Under the pieces are notes generated by a model. It was not told the origin of the DNA. It did no database searches and saw only the letters and a list, made by a program, of their open reading frames with translations. A DNA stretch of 64,000 nt from Prevotella sp. Rep29 (GTDB taxonomy: Bacteria > Bacteroidota > Bacteroidia > Bacteroidales > Bacteroidaceae), in NCBI RefSeq assembly GCF_019551475.1, contig NZ_CP047159.1:1178001-1242000 (forward strand). Direction: 5' to 3'. Shown here piece by piece: positions 25,187 to 37,240 of this stretch. How positions within the stretch are numbered: the first letter of the stretch is position 1; every line of letters begins with the position of its first letter. Both the position numbers and the translations under genes were made by a program.

Positions 25187-25230
25187 TTCGCGGATGAAAT
25201 GAATCACTCGTTTCATCCGTGAAGTTTTTT
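25187..25230 (+). terminator. Intrinsic terminator of LRR unit 2
   Basis: TTCGCGGATGAAA (25187-25199) pairs with TTTCATCCGTGAA (25211-25223), with one G-T pair, followed by GTTTTTT. It is nearly identical to the terminator at 20133. Confidence 0.88.
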
Positions 25231-25237
25231 AGCGATA

Positions 25238-25269
25238 AGGGCTTTAAGGTCTTTAGGGACTTTAAGGAG
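25238..25269 (+). repeat. 9-bp tandem array before the IMPACT gene
   Basis: Units GGCTTTAAG, GTCTTTAGG and GACTTTAAG lie between the LRR unit 2 terminator and the start of the IMPACT-family gene, so probably in its leader. Confidence 0.7.
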
Positions 25270-25284
25270 AAATGATTGAGTTTG

Positions 25285-25872
25285 ATGGATGAATATAAGA
25301 CAATAGAAAAGACAGGGGAGGGCTTCTACAGCGAGAAACGTAGTAAGTTCCTTGCTTTCGCACACCATGTGACGACGGTGGAGGAGGTGAAGGAGTTGAT
25401 TGACGGCTACCGCAAGAAGTTCTATGATGCGCGCCACGTCTGCTATGCTTATATGCTCGGCGCCGAACGGACGGAGTTTCGGGCGAACGACGACGGAGAA
25501 CCATCGAGCACAGCCGGCAAACCGATTCTCGGACAAATCAATTCGCATGAGCTGACGGACGTCATGATAGTCGTCGTGCGTTACTATGGCGGAGTGAACC
25601 TCGGTACGGGCGGACTGATTGTTGCCTATCGCACCGCTGCCGCCGATGCTATTGCCCATACGGAAATCGTGGTGAAGCAGGTGGAGGAGATTGTCACCGT
25701 TCAATTTGACTATACGCTGATGAATGACGTGATGCGCATCGTCAAGGAGATGAGCCCGCGCATCGTCTCGCAACACTTCGACAACACCTGCGAGATGACG
25801 CTCGCCATCCGGAAGAATGATGCCGAAACGCTCAGGAACCGACTTCAGAAAGCAATAACAAAACTCCCCTAA
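25285..25872 (+). CDS. IMPACT (YigZ) family protein
   Basis: A 195-residue protein of the YigZ/IMPACT family. The N-terminal half has the conserved ARHVCYAYMLGAE, NDDGEPSSTAGKPIL and VVVRYYGGVNLGTGGLIVAY segments; the C-terminal half is the smaller ferredoxin-like YigZ domain. In eukaryotes IMPACT modulates Gcn1 and eIF2-kinase signalling; bacterial roles are unclear, with a link to translation suspected. A TTG at 25276 could extend it by three codons, but the ATG at 25285 is preferred. The stop codon lies in the first arm of its terminator hairpin. No convincing promoter was seen. Confidence 0.88.
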   Translation: MDEYKTIEKTGEGFYSEKRSKFLAFAHHVTTVEEVKELIDGYRKKFYDARHVCYAYMLGAERTEFRANDDGEPSSTAGKPILGQINSHELTDVMIVVVRYYGGVNLGTGGLIVAYRTAAADAIAHTEIVVKQVEEIVTVQFDYTLMNDVMRIVKEMSPRIVSQHFDNTCEMTLAIRKNDAETLRNRLQKAITKLP

Positions 25873-25902
25873 AAGCCGAAGCTCTTAGGGGAGTGCTCTT
25901 TT
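25863..25902 (+). terminator. Terminator overlapping the IMPACT stop codon
   Basis: ACTCCCCTAA (25863-25872, including the TAA stop) pairs with TTAGGGGAGT (25885-25894); GCTCTTTT follows. Confidence 0.8.
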
Positions 25903-25938
25903 AAGGACTTTAAGGTCTTTAGGGACCTTAGGGACTTT
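25901..25938 (+). repeat. 9-bp tandem array between convergent IMPACT and pntB
   Basis: Four units of the GACTTTAAG/GTCTTTAGG/GACCTTAGG type fill the space between the IMPACT terminator and the pntB stop. Confidence 0.75.
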
Positions 25939-25940
25939 TG

Positions 25941-27482
25941 CTAAATTCCTTTGATGAGGGCTGCAAGCGTTTGCTTGGCATCGCCCAGCTCCAGATAGAC
26001 GCCTTTCTCGCGGGTGTAGAGCGGATTCTCCACGCCAGCATAACCCGGCTTGAGGTCGTAGTTGCAGATGATGACCTCTGGTGCTGCGTCCACATTGAGT
26101 ACCGGCATGCCGTAGATGGGTGTTCCCTCTGCATTGCGTGCGGCAGGATTCAGCACGTCGTTGGCACCGATGACTACGACCGCATCCGTCTTGGCAAAGT
26201 CGTCGTTGATGGCTTCCATCTCGAACAGCTTGTCGTAAGACACGTCAGCCTCTGCCAACAATACGTTCATGTGTCCCGGCATACGTCCGGCAACGGGGTG
26301 GATGGCAAAGCGTACGCGTGCACCATTGCTTTCGAGGGTGTCAGCAAGTTGCTTCACGAGGTGTTGTGCCTGTGCGAGTGCCATACCGTAGCCCGGTACG
26401 ATGATTACGTCTTTGGCGGCAGCGAGTACACTGGCAGGTGATGCTGCAGCGGTTTCTTCTGCTGTTGCCGGGGTTGCTTCCATCTGGGCATTCAGCGTAC
26501 CCACACGAGCCTCAAGCTCGCTGACGATGGCTTCGAGTTTCTTGATTCTTTCTTCTAATTGCATAACTCTATTTTCTAATTGTTTTTTATATTCTTCATC
26601 TTGTTGGTTTGTTTCGACCGCTTTCGTCTGTGCCGGAGCAGGGACGGTGGGCGGAATGAGAATCTTGAGCAGGCTGCGGTTCATCGCACGACACATGATT
26701 TGTGTGAGCAGTAGTCCCGAAGCTCCGACGATGCCTCCGACGGCTACGAGGAAAATGTCGCTGATAGCCATACCGGCAATCGAACCTGCCACACCCGAGA
26801 GGGAGTTGAGCAGCGAAATGGTAATGGGCATATCGGCACCGCCTACACGTATGGAGAAGAACAGTCCGAACAGTGCTGAGAAGACAATGCTGCCAATGAT
26901 GAGCAGTGTGGAAGGACCTTCGACGAAGATGCCTGCGATGATACATGCCACGGTAAGTATGAGCAGCAGCATGGTGATGGCAGAATGATTTTGCCAAACG
27001 ATGGGCTTCTGCGGCAATACGCGGTGAAGCTTACCGGCAGCTACAAGGCTTCCGACAAGCGTAATCATACCGACGGCGATAGCCAACAGCGACGTAAACC
27101 GTACGAACGGTTCATAGCCATTCATTGCTATTTCGAAAAGTTGCTCGCTGCTGAATCCCATGCCCGAAGCAGAGAGGATGCCGACAAATGCCGATGCACC
27201 ACCACCGAGTCCGTTGAACAGCGCTACGACCTGCGGCATCTGAATCATCTGCACTTTGCGAGCCATCACACTACCGATGAGTGCACCGATGATAATGGCA
27301 GGATAGATGGTCCATGCAGACACCACGCCACTGAACAGCAGTGTCGCTACCACACCGACCAGCATGGCAAGTGCAGAGAGGAGATTACCGTTGACGGATG
27401 TCTTGACCTTGCTCATCATTGAGATGCCGACCAGGACAGCCACCGAGAGTAACGCACTGAGAATAATCTGTATGATGCTCAT
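25941..27482 (-). CDS. pntB: NAD(P) transhydrogenase subunit beta, with coiled-coil insert
   Basis: A 513-residue inner-membrane subunit that carries the NADP(H)-binding domain III of the proton-translocating transhydrogenase (NADH + NADP to NAD + NADPH, driven by the proton gradient). Residues 1-280 hold eight to nine membrane helices. Residues from about 357 form domain III (VIIVPGYGMALAQAQHLV, HPVAGRMPGHMNVLLAEA, VVVIGANDVLNPAAR, YAGVENPLY). Between them, about residues 285-350, lies an unusual insert with a heptad-rich coiled coil (KKQLENRVMQLEERIKKLEA) and an Ala/Thr/Glu-rich linker; E. coli PntB, at about 462 residues, is shorter. It overlaps pntA2 by 4 bases. Confidence 0.93.
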   Translation of the reverse strand: MSIIQIILSALLSVAVLVGISMMSKVKTSVNGNLLSALAMLVGVVATLLFSGVVSAWTIYPAIIIGALIGSVMARKVQMIQMPQVVALFNGLGGGASAFVGILSASGMGFSSEQLFEIAMNGYEPFVRFTSLLAIAVGMITLVGSLVAAGKLHRVLPQKPIVWQNHSAITMLLLILTVACIIAGIFVEGPSTLLIIGSIVFSALFGLFFSIRVGGADMPITISLLNSLSGVAGSIAGMAISDIFLVAVGGIVGASGLLLTQIMCRAMNRSLLKILIPPTVPAPAQTKAVETNQQDEEYKKQLENRVMQLEERIKKLEAIVSELEARVGTLNAQMEATPATAEETAAASPASVLAAAKDVIIVPGYGMALAQAQHLVKQLADTLESNGARVRFAIHPVAGRMPGHMNVLLAEADVSYDKLFEMEAINDDFAKTDAVVVIGANDVLNPAARNAEGTPIYGMPVLNVDAAPEVIICNYDLKPGYAGVENPLYTREKGVYLELGDAKQTLAALIKGI

Positions 27483-27784
27483 TGCTTGTCTCCTTTCTTC
27501 TTATTGAACATCTGGAGCATCCTGTGGGTCACTCCAAAGCCTCCGAATACATTGACGGTAGCCAGCACGATAGCCAGTACGCCAAAAATCTGTGCCAGCA
27601 CGCCCGAGCCGTTCTGCAAGGCAAAGCCCGTAGCAGTGACAGCACCGACCAGTGTGACACCCGACAGGGCGTTCATACCCGACATCAGTGGGGTATGGAG
27701 CAGGCTGGGGACCGTCTTAATAATGAAATAACCCGCTACCGTGCATACCACGAAAACGAGTATCAAAATCCAAGGGTTGATCAT
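27479..27784 (-). CDS. pntA2: NAD(P) transhydrogenase subunit alpha, membrane part
   Basis: A 101-residue protein with about three membrane helices (residues 3-22, 38-55 and 62-85), matching the C-terminal membrane domain of the fused PntA of E. coli. In this three-gene form it is a separate subunit that helps build the proton channel with PntB. The conserved HTPLMSGMNALSGVTLVGA and FGGFGVTHRMLQMFNKKK segments are present. The start MINPWILILVF at 27784 is chosen over the open frame to 27829, because the extension would run into the hairpin at 27805-27831. It overlaps pntB by 4 bases. Confidence 0.9.
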   Translation of the reverse strand: MINPWILILVFVVCTVAGYFIIKTVPSLLHTPLMSGMNALSGVTLVGAVTATGFALQNGSGVLAQIFGVLAIVLATVNVFGGFGVTHRMLQMFNKKKGDKQ

Positions 27785-27804
27785 ATTACATATGTTATAA
27801 TAAA

Positions 27805-27831
27805 GGGTGAAGGGCATGAAACCCTTCACCC
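27805..27831 (-). terminator. Intercistronic hairpin between pntA1 and pntA2
   Basis: GGGTGAAGGG (27805-27814) and CCCTTCACCC (27822-27831) form a perfect 10-bp stem with a 7-base loop. On the minus strand the stem is followed by TTTATT. It could attenuate transcription or protect the upstream message, changing the ratio of soluble to membrane subunits. Confidence 0.65.
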
Positions 27832-27847
27832 GTCAATTTTCCACTGA

Positions 27848-29005
27848 TTAAAGTCCCATTGCCTCACGAGCACCGGCATGAACCAGTTCGCCGTCGATGC
27901 AGACAAGACTCTTAGCAACCACTTCGTCAGAACGGTCGAGTTCAATCTTGCCGTCCTTCACGAGGTATTTCACGAGGTTGTACATGTTGTTGGAGAACAT
28001 CCAAGTAGAACTGGTCGGCAGCTCGCCTGGAATATTCTTCACGCCCATGATGGTCACACCATGCTTCGTTTCAATGCCACCCTTCGGGGTCAGTTCGCAG
28101 TTACCGCCCTGGTCGATGGAGATGTCAACGATGACAGAACCACGCTTCATGCCCTTCACCATCTCTTCGGTGATGATGATAGGAGCCACCTTGCCCGGAA
28201 TGAGGGCAGAGCAGAACACGATGTCCATCTCCTGAATCGTCTCTTTCAGGTTCTCACGCTCAACGACGAGAACATCGTCCGGCAGACGGAGGGCATAGCC
28301 ACCCTCACCGACAGCGAGCTCTGCGGGAACACCCGTATCTGTCACCTTGGCACCCAGCGATCCAGCGTTCTCGGCAGCCATCGGACGGATGTCGGCAGCA
28401 TAAGTAATCGCACCGAGGCGCTTAGCCGTAGCCAGTGCCTGAAGACCTGCAACACCCACACCGATAACCATCACCTTAGCCGGTTCAATCTTACCTACAG
28501 CGGTAAACATCTGGGGCAAGAAGCGGGTGAGGTGGTTGGCAGCCATCAGGATTCCCTTATAGCCGGCGCAGGTACTCATGGATGTCAGAGCATCGAGGTT
28601 TTGTGCGCGAGAGATACGAGGAATACCATCCAATGTGATGGCAGTAACGCCTTTGGCAGAGAGGTTCTTCACCATCTCGTGGTTCACCGGTGAGGCAGGG
28701 TGGATGAAAGTGATGAGGTACTGACCTTTGTGCATCATGTCCACCTCGTGCTTACCCAACTTCTCGTTGAACAGCGGTTCTTTCACCTTCAGGATAATCT
28801 CAGCCTTGTCATAGATCTCCTGCGGGTTGTCAATCACTTTGGCACCAGCCTGAATGTACTCATCATCGCAGAAGAGTGCACCATCGCCGGCGCTTTTTTC
28901 AACCAATACTTCAAAGCCGTCTTTGACAAATTTCTCGACGGTTTCCGGTGTACATGCAACGCGAGCTTCGTCGTGCATGATTTCTTTTGGAATACCAATA
29001 ATCAT
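27848..29005 (-). CDS. pntA1: NAD(P) transhydrogenase subunit alpha, NAD-binding part
   Basis: A 385-residue soluble subunit holding domain I of the transhydrogenase, related to alanine dehydrogenase. It starts MIIGIPKEIMHDEARVACTP, has the catalytic-loop-like region ITFIHPASPVNHEMV, the nucleotide-binding loop VIGVGVAGLQALATAKRLGA near residue 180, and SVIVDISIDQGGNCELT. It binds NAD(H) at the cytoplasmic face of the PntA2-PntB membrane complex. It is the first gene of the operon, with a -7 box about 43 bases upstream, and is separated from pntA2 by a hairpin. Confidence 0.93.
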   Translation of the reverse strand: MIIGIPKEIMHDEARVACTPETVEKFVKDGFEVLVEKSAGDGALFCDDEYIQAGAKVIDNPQEIYDKAEIILKVKEPLFNEKLGKHEVDMMHKGQYLITFIHPASPVNHEMVKNLSAKGVTAITLDGIPRISRAQNLDALTSMSTCAGYKGILMAANHLTRFLPQMFTAVGKIEPAKVMVIGVGVAGLQALATAKRLGAITYAADIRPMAAENAGSLGAKVTDTGVPAELAVGEGGYALRLPDDVLVVERENLKETIQEMDIVFCSALIPGKVAPIIITEEMVKGMKRGSVIVDISIDQGGNCELTPKGGIETKHGVTIMGVKNIPGELPTSSTWMFSNNMYNLVKYLVKDGKIELDRSDEVVAKSLVCIDGELVHAGAREAMGL

Positions 29006-29047
29006 AAGTTTAATTTTATATTAAGTTATAAGATGTTTTTCATGCTA

Positions 29048-29055
29048 CAAATGTA
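29048..29055 (-). promoter_or_regulatory. -7 box of the pnt operon
   Basis: TACATTTG on the minus strand fits TAnnTTTG; no good TTTG was found 19-20 bases upstream. The predicted leader is about 35 bases and AT-rich. Confidence 0.5.
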
Positions 29056-29173
29056 CGCTTTTTATGTTTGCCATGAGCGCTTACACCATACATTTAACAT
29101 ATTATTAACATTTGTGTTTCCCAATGATGTGAATAATCACGTGAATTCGGTGAAAATAACCCCCAAAACATGC

Positions 29174-29388
29174 CTGCATAAACATACAGGAATGGGTGTA
29201 TAAATATGCAGTTGAACTTTCGTTTTCCAAAAGTGCCACTTTTAGCTTGCAAAAGTTCCCCTTTCAGCTCCTGAAAGTGCCACTTTTGGAGTGCGAAAGT
29301 GGCACTTTTGGAAAGCCCATTCTAACGTGCTGAAATTCAGGTGTTTGCAAAACACAGACCGAAAGCCTCTGTTATGCATAAATATGCA
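29174..29388 (+). repeat. Dispersed AAAGTTnAACTTT element, copy C (AAAGTGnCACTTT variant)
   Basis: It has the same ends as copy A (GCATAAACATACAGG at the left, TGCATAAATATGCA at the right), the same length and the same flanking words (GTTGAACTTTCGTTTTCC, GGTGTTTGCAAA). Three of the four internal palindromes read AAAGTGCCACTTT or AAAGTGGCACTTT: both arms changed together. It fills most of the 29006-29403 gap and ends 15 bases from the GH3 stop. Confidence 0.8.
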
Positions 29389-29403
29389 AAAGCAGCCGGG
29401 TGG

Positions 29404-31761
29404 CTAATTCCCATGTCCGTCGTTCTTGACCGTGAGTGTTCCCGTCAGTCGGATGTCTTCAGAGGAGGCTCCCACCATGATGGTGAAATCACCTGGTTCG
29501 ATGACAGGTTTCATGTCTTTTCCGATGACAGACAAGTCTTCATCAGTCAGGAGGAATTTGATGGTTGTGCTTTCACCCCGTTTGATATGGATGCGCTTGA
29601 AATGTTTCAACTGTTTGAGCGGTTGTACGGTGGAGGCAATCTCGTCATGCAGATAGAGTTGCACCACCTCATCACCATCGTAGTTTCCTGTGTTTCTCAC
29701 ATTGCAACTCACCGTGAACTGTTTCCCGTCTGCCGCAGGTGTGATTTGCAGATGGCTGTATTCGAACGAGGTGTAGCTGAGACCGTGACCAAAAGGATAG
29801 AGCGGTTTGGCGCTCATCTCCACATAGTCGTGTGGAACAGGCGCCTTCTTGTTATAGTAAACCGGGATTTGTCCTACGTTGGCAGGTACCGTAACCGGCA
29901 ATCTGCCTGCGGGGTTGTAGTCGCCGAACAGTACATCGGCAATGGCAGTTCCACCCTCTTCGCCGGGATAATAGGCAGTCAGCAGGGCATCGCCGTTCCG
30001 GTGAGCCCAATTTTTCTCCAACGGTCGTCCCTCAATATAAACAATGATAAGCGGTTTGCCTGTCTGTTTCAGAGCTTCCATCAGCTTCTGCTGATGTCCG
30101 AGCACTCCGAGCGTAGCTCTGTCAAACCCTTCTCCGCAGTCCATGTCGCTAATGGTTTTCGTATCAGCAATGGCTGCTCCCGTCTCCTTGTAGCTTGTCT
30201 TGAAGTCGCGTGCACTCGAACCGCCAACACACACGACGACGGCATCGGCTTTCCGGGCGGCATTAACCGCTTCGGCAATGTTACTTTCCGTCGTGTCGCG
30301 CACGGCACATCCCTTCGCATAAATTACATGTTCGGCACCGATTTTTTTCTTGATTCCGTCCAAGATGGTGATGACCTTCCCGTCAGGTTGCGGAGACGTG
30401 TAATCGCCCAGCATGTTGTAGCAGTTGTCTGCATTTGGTCCGATGACAGCAACGTGCATGTCTTTTTTCAATGGCAGGATGTGCTGTTCATTTTTCAGAA
30501 GCGTGACAGAAGCGCGTGCCGTTTGCAATGCCACTTCTTTAGCCTGTGCCGTTCCCACTTCCCTAGCAGCTTTTTTTGGCTCCACGTATGGATTTTCAAA
30601 GAGCCCCATCTCAAATTTCAGCCGAAGGATGCGTCGGACAGCAGTGTCGATGTCCTTCTCACGGATGAGGTTTTTGTGTACCGCATCACCCAATAAAGCA
30701 TAGGCATTGGCTCCGAGGTCGGCATCAACACCGGCTTGAAGCGACTGGATGCCCGCTTCCTGCAAACTATGGGTGACGTGATAGTTATTGTGCATGACAT
30801 CAATACTATATAAGTCTGAAACGACGAATCCGCGGAAATTCCATTCTCCGCGCAAGACGTCGTTCAGCAGATAGCCATTTGCCGTGCAGGGGATGCCGTC
30901 CATTGAATTGTATGACGTCATCACCGACAGTGCTCCTGCATCAATCGCTTTCCGGAATGGTGGAAGGAAATTCTCCAGAAGTTCTCGTTGTCCGATGAAT
31001 GACGGAGCACCATTTTGTCCGCTCTCCGTGGTGCCGTAAGCGATGAAATGCTTCAGCGTGGCGAGCGTGGAGTAGGGGCGATGGAGCAATCCACCACCAG
31101 TTCCCCGTACCATCGCCGCTCCGATTTCTCCTGTCAGCACAGGATCTTCACCATAAGTCTCTTCCACACGCGACCAGCGAGGGTCACGAGCCAAATCGAG
31201 CACAGGACCGTAACTGATATGTCCTCCCTGAAGGCGAATCTCTTTTCCGATGACTTCACCGACGCGTTCAATCAGTTCCGGCGACCAGGTGGCAGCCATG
31301 CCGATGCCTGTTGGGAAGACGGTGGCACCGATAGCCATGTGACCGTGAGGAGCCTCCTCAGCGAGAAAAAGCGGGATGCCCAGTCGGGTGTTCTCTATCA
31401 CGTAACGCTGTAAGGCATTGCCGGCTTTAGCTGCCAGCTCAGGTGTGAGTCCATTCTCAAGCGATTTCCGGGTCCAGGGGTCTGCCCGATAGGTTGCCCA
31501 TAACATTCCGATATTTCCCTCACGAATATCTTTCTTGAATTTCTCCGAAGGGACGACGTTCTTACCCTGTATGGAATAATAGTCCCATGCCAGTGTGCAA
31601 CGAAGTTGTCCAATCTTCTCTTCAAGCGTCATTCTGCCGATGAGGTCGTCCACCCGTTGGTCAACGGGCAGTGATGCGTCCTGGTAAGGAAACTTTTTTT
31701 GTGCACTGACGGTTATGGAACAGATGACACAAAATCCGAAAAATAATAAAAATCGTTTCAT
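29404..31761 (-). CDS. bglX: Glycoside hydrolase family 3 (beta-glucosidase type)
   Basis: A 785-residue exported hydrolase with a signal peptide (MKRFLLFFGFCVICSITVSA). The GH3 N-terminal barrel contains LKHFIAYGTTESGQNGAP and the nucleophile region FRGFVVSDLYSIDVMH near residue 285; the C-terminal alpha/beta sandwich carries VAVIGPNADNCYNMLGDY and VVVCVGGSSARDFK, and a fibronectin-III-like domain ends the protein (YDGDEVVQLYLHDEIAS). It is most like BglX-type beta-glucosidases or xylosidases that release terminal sugars in the periplasm. It is the last gene of the five-gene hydrolase operon, 30 bases after the GH2 gene. Confidence 0.88.
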   Translation of the reverse strand: MKRFLLFFGFCVICSITVSAQKKFPYQDASLPVDQRVDDLIGRMTLEEKIGQLRCTLAWDYYSIQGKNVVPSEKFKKDIREGNIGMLWATYRADPWTRKSLENGLTPELAAKAGNALQRYVIENTRLGIPLFLAEEAPHGHMAIGATVFPTGIGMAATWSPELIERVGEVIGKEIRLQGGHISYGPVLDLARDPRWSRVEETYGEDPVLTGEIGAAMVRGTGGGLLHRPYSTLATLKHFIAYGTTESGQNGAPSFIGQRELLENFLPPFRKAIDAGALSVMTSYNSMDGIPCTANGYLLNDVLRGEWNFRGFVVSDLYSIDVMHNNYHVTHSLQEAGIQSLQAGVDADLGANAYALLGDAVHKNLIREKDIDTAVRRILRLKFEMGLFENPYVEPKKAAREVGTAQAKEVALQTARASVTLLKNEQHILPLKKDMHVAVIGPNADNCYNMLGDYTSPQPDGKVITILDGIKKKIGAEHVIYAKGCAVRDTTESNIAEAVNAARKADAVVVCVGGSSARDFKTSYKETGAAIADTKTISDMDCGEGFDRATLGVLGHQQKLMEALKQTGKPLIIVYIEGRPLEKNWAHRNGDALLTAYYPGEEGGTAIADVLFGDYNPAGRLPVTVPANVGQIPVYYNKKAPVPHDYVEMSAKPLYPFGHGLSYTSFEYSHLQITPAADGKQFTVSCNVRNTGNYDGDEVVQLYLHDEIASTVQPLKQLKHFKRIHIKRGESTTIKFLLTDEDLSVIGKDMKPVIEPGDFTIMVGASSEDIRLTGTLTVKNDGHGN

Positions 31762-31791
31762 GATGTTTCTCTTTTTTCTATTGTTAAGTCT

Positions 31792-34932
<3,141 letters not shown>

Positions 34933-34960
34933 TTATGAATATTTGCTTTGTAATGTTCTG

Positions 34961-37240
34961 TTATTGAACAATTATCTCATCCATGAAGAACCATGCGGGA
35001 TAGCCTACTCCGAAATGCCATGATGGGCAGTTGCCGAGTGTCTCAACATGTACTTTTATGTATCTGCCTTTGACGGGTGAAACGCTCTTGGCTGTTCCCT
35101 TTACAAACTTGACAGAGACATCGCGATCTTCTTCAAAGGTGAAAGAGCCAAAGTCGGTGAACGATTTCCCGTCGGAAGAAACGCTGTAATGTCCACCTTT
35201 TGGTAACAGAATCCATGCACCGAGCTGGTGTAAAAAGTCGGTAGATATGTGATTAAAAGTTTTTTCTTCTCCCAAGTCAAGAATGAAATCGGCATTCTCG
35301 CCTTCCCATCCAACCCAGCTTTCCACGTATGTCGTGCCACCATAGAGACCGTCGGTCAGCGCCTTGTCAGCAATCTTCTGGTAACGTTCTGCCGGTGGGT
35401 TGATAAATGTGACAGTTGCGTTAGCAGCCTTGTTGACTTGCCCACTCGGGAGGAAGCGTTCCCGATAGAGTTTGCAGTAATCGGCTGGCGAGTTTCGGCG
35501 TTCGTTGAGTGTCGGTACGTTGAATGCTTTTGTCCGTCGCTCAAACAAGTCAAGTAGTTTTTTTGTCTTTTCAATGTCCTGATTCTGTTCTGTACGTGCA
35601 ATTTCAAGTTCGGAATACTGCAAAGTGAGCCTGGTCATTTGCACGCGCTTCAGTTTCTCCTCATCGTCTTGTACCGCAGCTTCAGCCTTGTCGAACAACT
35701 CATTGTACGTCTTTCTCAGTTGGGCGTTCAGCATGCCGTCTTTATGTGTGATGGGCGAATCATAAATCCACAACTCCTTACCACTTGCCAACAACGCTCC
35801 CTGCATGATTTTCAGATATTGGTCAAGATAGGGAGCTGCTTTTCCGTAGTATCCTTCCATAAAGGTCCGCATCAACGAGTCTGCATCTTGATAAGGATTC
35901 CACATGAGGCGAGCCATCATGTAGGTGCGCAACTCACCGAAATCCGTTCCCCTCGATGCGTTGATTTGCTCAAATACCATCGTGGCGTGGTGCTGATGAA
36001 AAAGCTGGAGATTCTTTTGCAAGTTGTGGAAATTGGGGAATGGCGATACCACATTGTCAAAATTGATGCCGTAGTCCCACACAAAAATATTGTTGCTGAT
36101 GCGCGACCATCCTTCCAGCGCCTTCACAAAATCCCTTCCTGAAGCATTGTCGGTGAGTGGTACCTCACGTTTGGCATCAATGGAACACAACATAATATTG
36201 ACGTTGGGCAAAGGTCGCGTATGCTTGGGAGGATGCATACTGAACAGATAGGCGAGGGTAGAGAACTGCTTGTCAGGGAATCGTTCCGCCAGACGATTCA
36301 TAAAGCGTATGAGATTGCCCGAAGGCGATCCCTCATATTCATCAACAGCCTTGCAGCGTTCGCATTGGCATTGGGTGAAATTACCGTCGTTTTGGCTGAC
36401 GGAAATCATCTTCATCTGTGGGTGTGCCTTAAAGATGGAGTCGATTTTAGAACATGCCGCCTCGAAAACCTCCTCGTTGGTCAGGCACCATTGGCTATGA
36501 TTGCCAGGCTGACGCTTTCCTTTAATATACGAGTACCATTCCGGGTGTGCTTTCCCATACACCTCTGACGGAAGGATTCGGTTGAACGTGTGAACCCAAT
36601 AGTTAGCAGCGAATTCTTCTTTAGGCTCTTCGAGTCTGAACCAGTCTTTGAATATAGGGTCTTCTATCCCATAGCTCTGTGTTTGTCGGTAGCGGAAGGC
36701 AGGTGTTTCAGTCAGGTTGATTTGTGGGAAAACCAGATTACTTGTCTTTTCAGGCAGGTCGTAAGTTTCGTAGGTGTAGTATCTGACACCGAGATATCGT
36801 TCAAGTAGTGTGACAACAGCATAGATACTCCCTTTCCCGCCACCGGAGAAAATCATGAGCCTGTCATTTTTAGTGACGATTGCAAATGCATCCTCGCTGA
36901 GTTTCTCTCCTAAATCATTGGGGGATAATCCCATTTCCTCTGGGGAGAATCCAATGAAGATATTGTTCTTTTTTGCAATTTCTTTTTTTAATGTTTTGGA
37001 TTGTGCATTGTGAAAAAACGGGAATAGGACAGGGAGTCCTTTTGTATTTGAAATTTCTTTAATAAAACGGTTTAACATGTTGGCTGCCTGTATGTTTTCC
37101 TCTGTTGGAGAAACAACAATATTTGCGATGTACTTCCCATTTTTTACCAATGTTATTTGCGCCTTACATGGAATGCCAGTCAAGGTTATGATAGCAAAAA
37201 ACAGTGCAGCAGAGATTTTACTGTATAATGATTTTCTCAT
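34961..37240 (-). CDS. Exported DUF4838 protein with C-terminal discoidin-like domain
   Basis: A 759-residue protein with a signal peptide (MRKSLYSKISAALFFAIITL, cleavage after PCKA). Residues 30-150 resemble the small N-terminal domain of GH20/GH67 enzymes (IQAANMLNRFIKEI; GSIYAVVTLLERYLGVRYY). The centre is DUF4838, with SVSQNDGNFTQCQCERCKAV near 300. The C-terminal 150 residues look like a discoidin/F5-8C carbohydrate-binding fold (WVGWEGENADFILDLGEEK; GRYIKVHVETLG). The fold suggests a glycoside hydrolase, but no activity is known to me for this type. The frame is open to 37495; the signal peptide decides for 37240, which overlaps the GH29 gene by 23 bases. Confidence 0.75.
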   Translation of the reverse strand: MRKSLYSKISAALFFAIITLTGIPCKAQITLVKNGKYIANIVVSPTEENIQAANMLNRFIKEISNTKGLPVLFPFFHNAQSKTLKKEIAKKNNIFIGFSPEEMGLSPNDLGEKLSEDAFAIVTKNDRLMIFSGGGKGSIYAVVTLLERYLGVRYYTYETYDLPEKTSNLVFPQINLTETPAFRYRQTQSYGIEDPIFKDWFRLEEPKEEFAANYWVHTFNRILPSEVYGKAHPEWYSYIKGKRQPGNHSQWCLTNEEVFEAACSKIDSIFKAHPQMKMISVSQNDGNFTQCQCERCKAVDEYEGSPSGNLIRFMNRLAERFPDKQFSTLAYLFSMHPPKHTRPLPNVNIMLCSIDAKREVPLTDNASGRDFVKALEGWSRISNNIFVWDYGINFDNVVSPFPNFHNLQKNLQLFHQHHATMVFEQINASRGTDFGELRTYMMARLMWNPYQDADSLMRTFMEGYYGKAAPYLDQYLKIMQGALLASGKELWIYDSPITHKDGMLNAQLRKTYNELFDKAEAAVQDDEEKLKRVQMTRLTLQYSELEIARTEQNQDIEKTKKLLDLFERRTKAFNVPTLNERRNSPADYCKLYRERFLPSGQVNKAANATVTFINPPAERYQKIADKALTDGLYGGTTYVESWVGWEGENADFILDLGEEKTFNHISTDFLHQLGAWILLPKGGHYSVSSDGKSFTDFGSFTFEEDRDVSVKFVKGTAKSVSPVKGRYIKVHVETLGNCPSWHFGVGYPAWFFMDEIIVQ

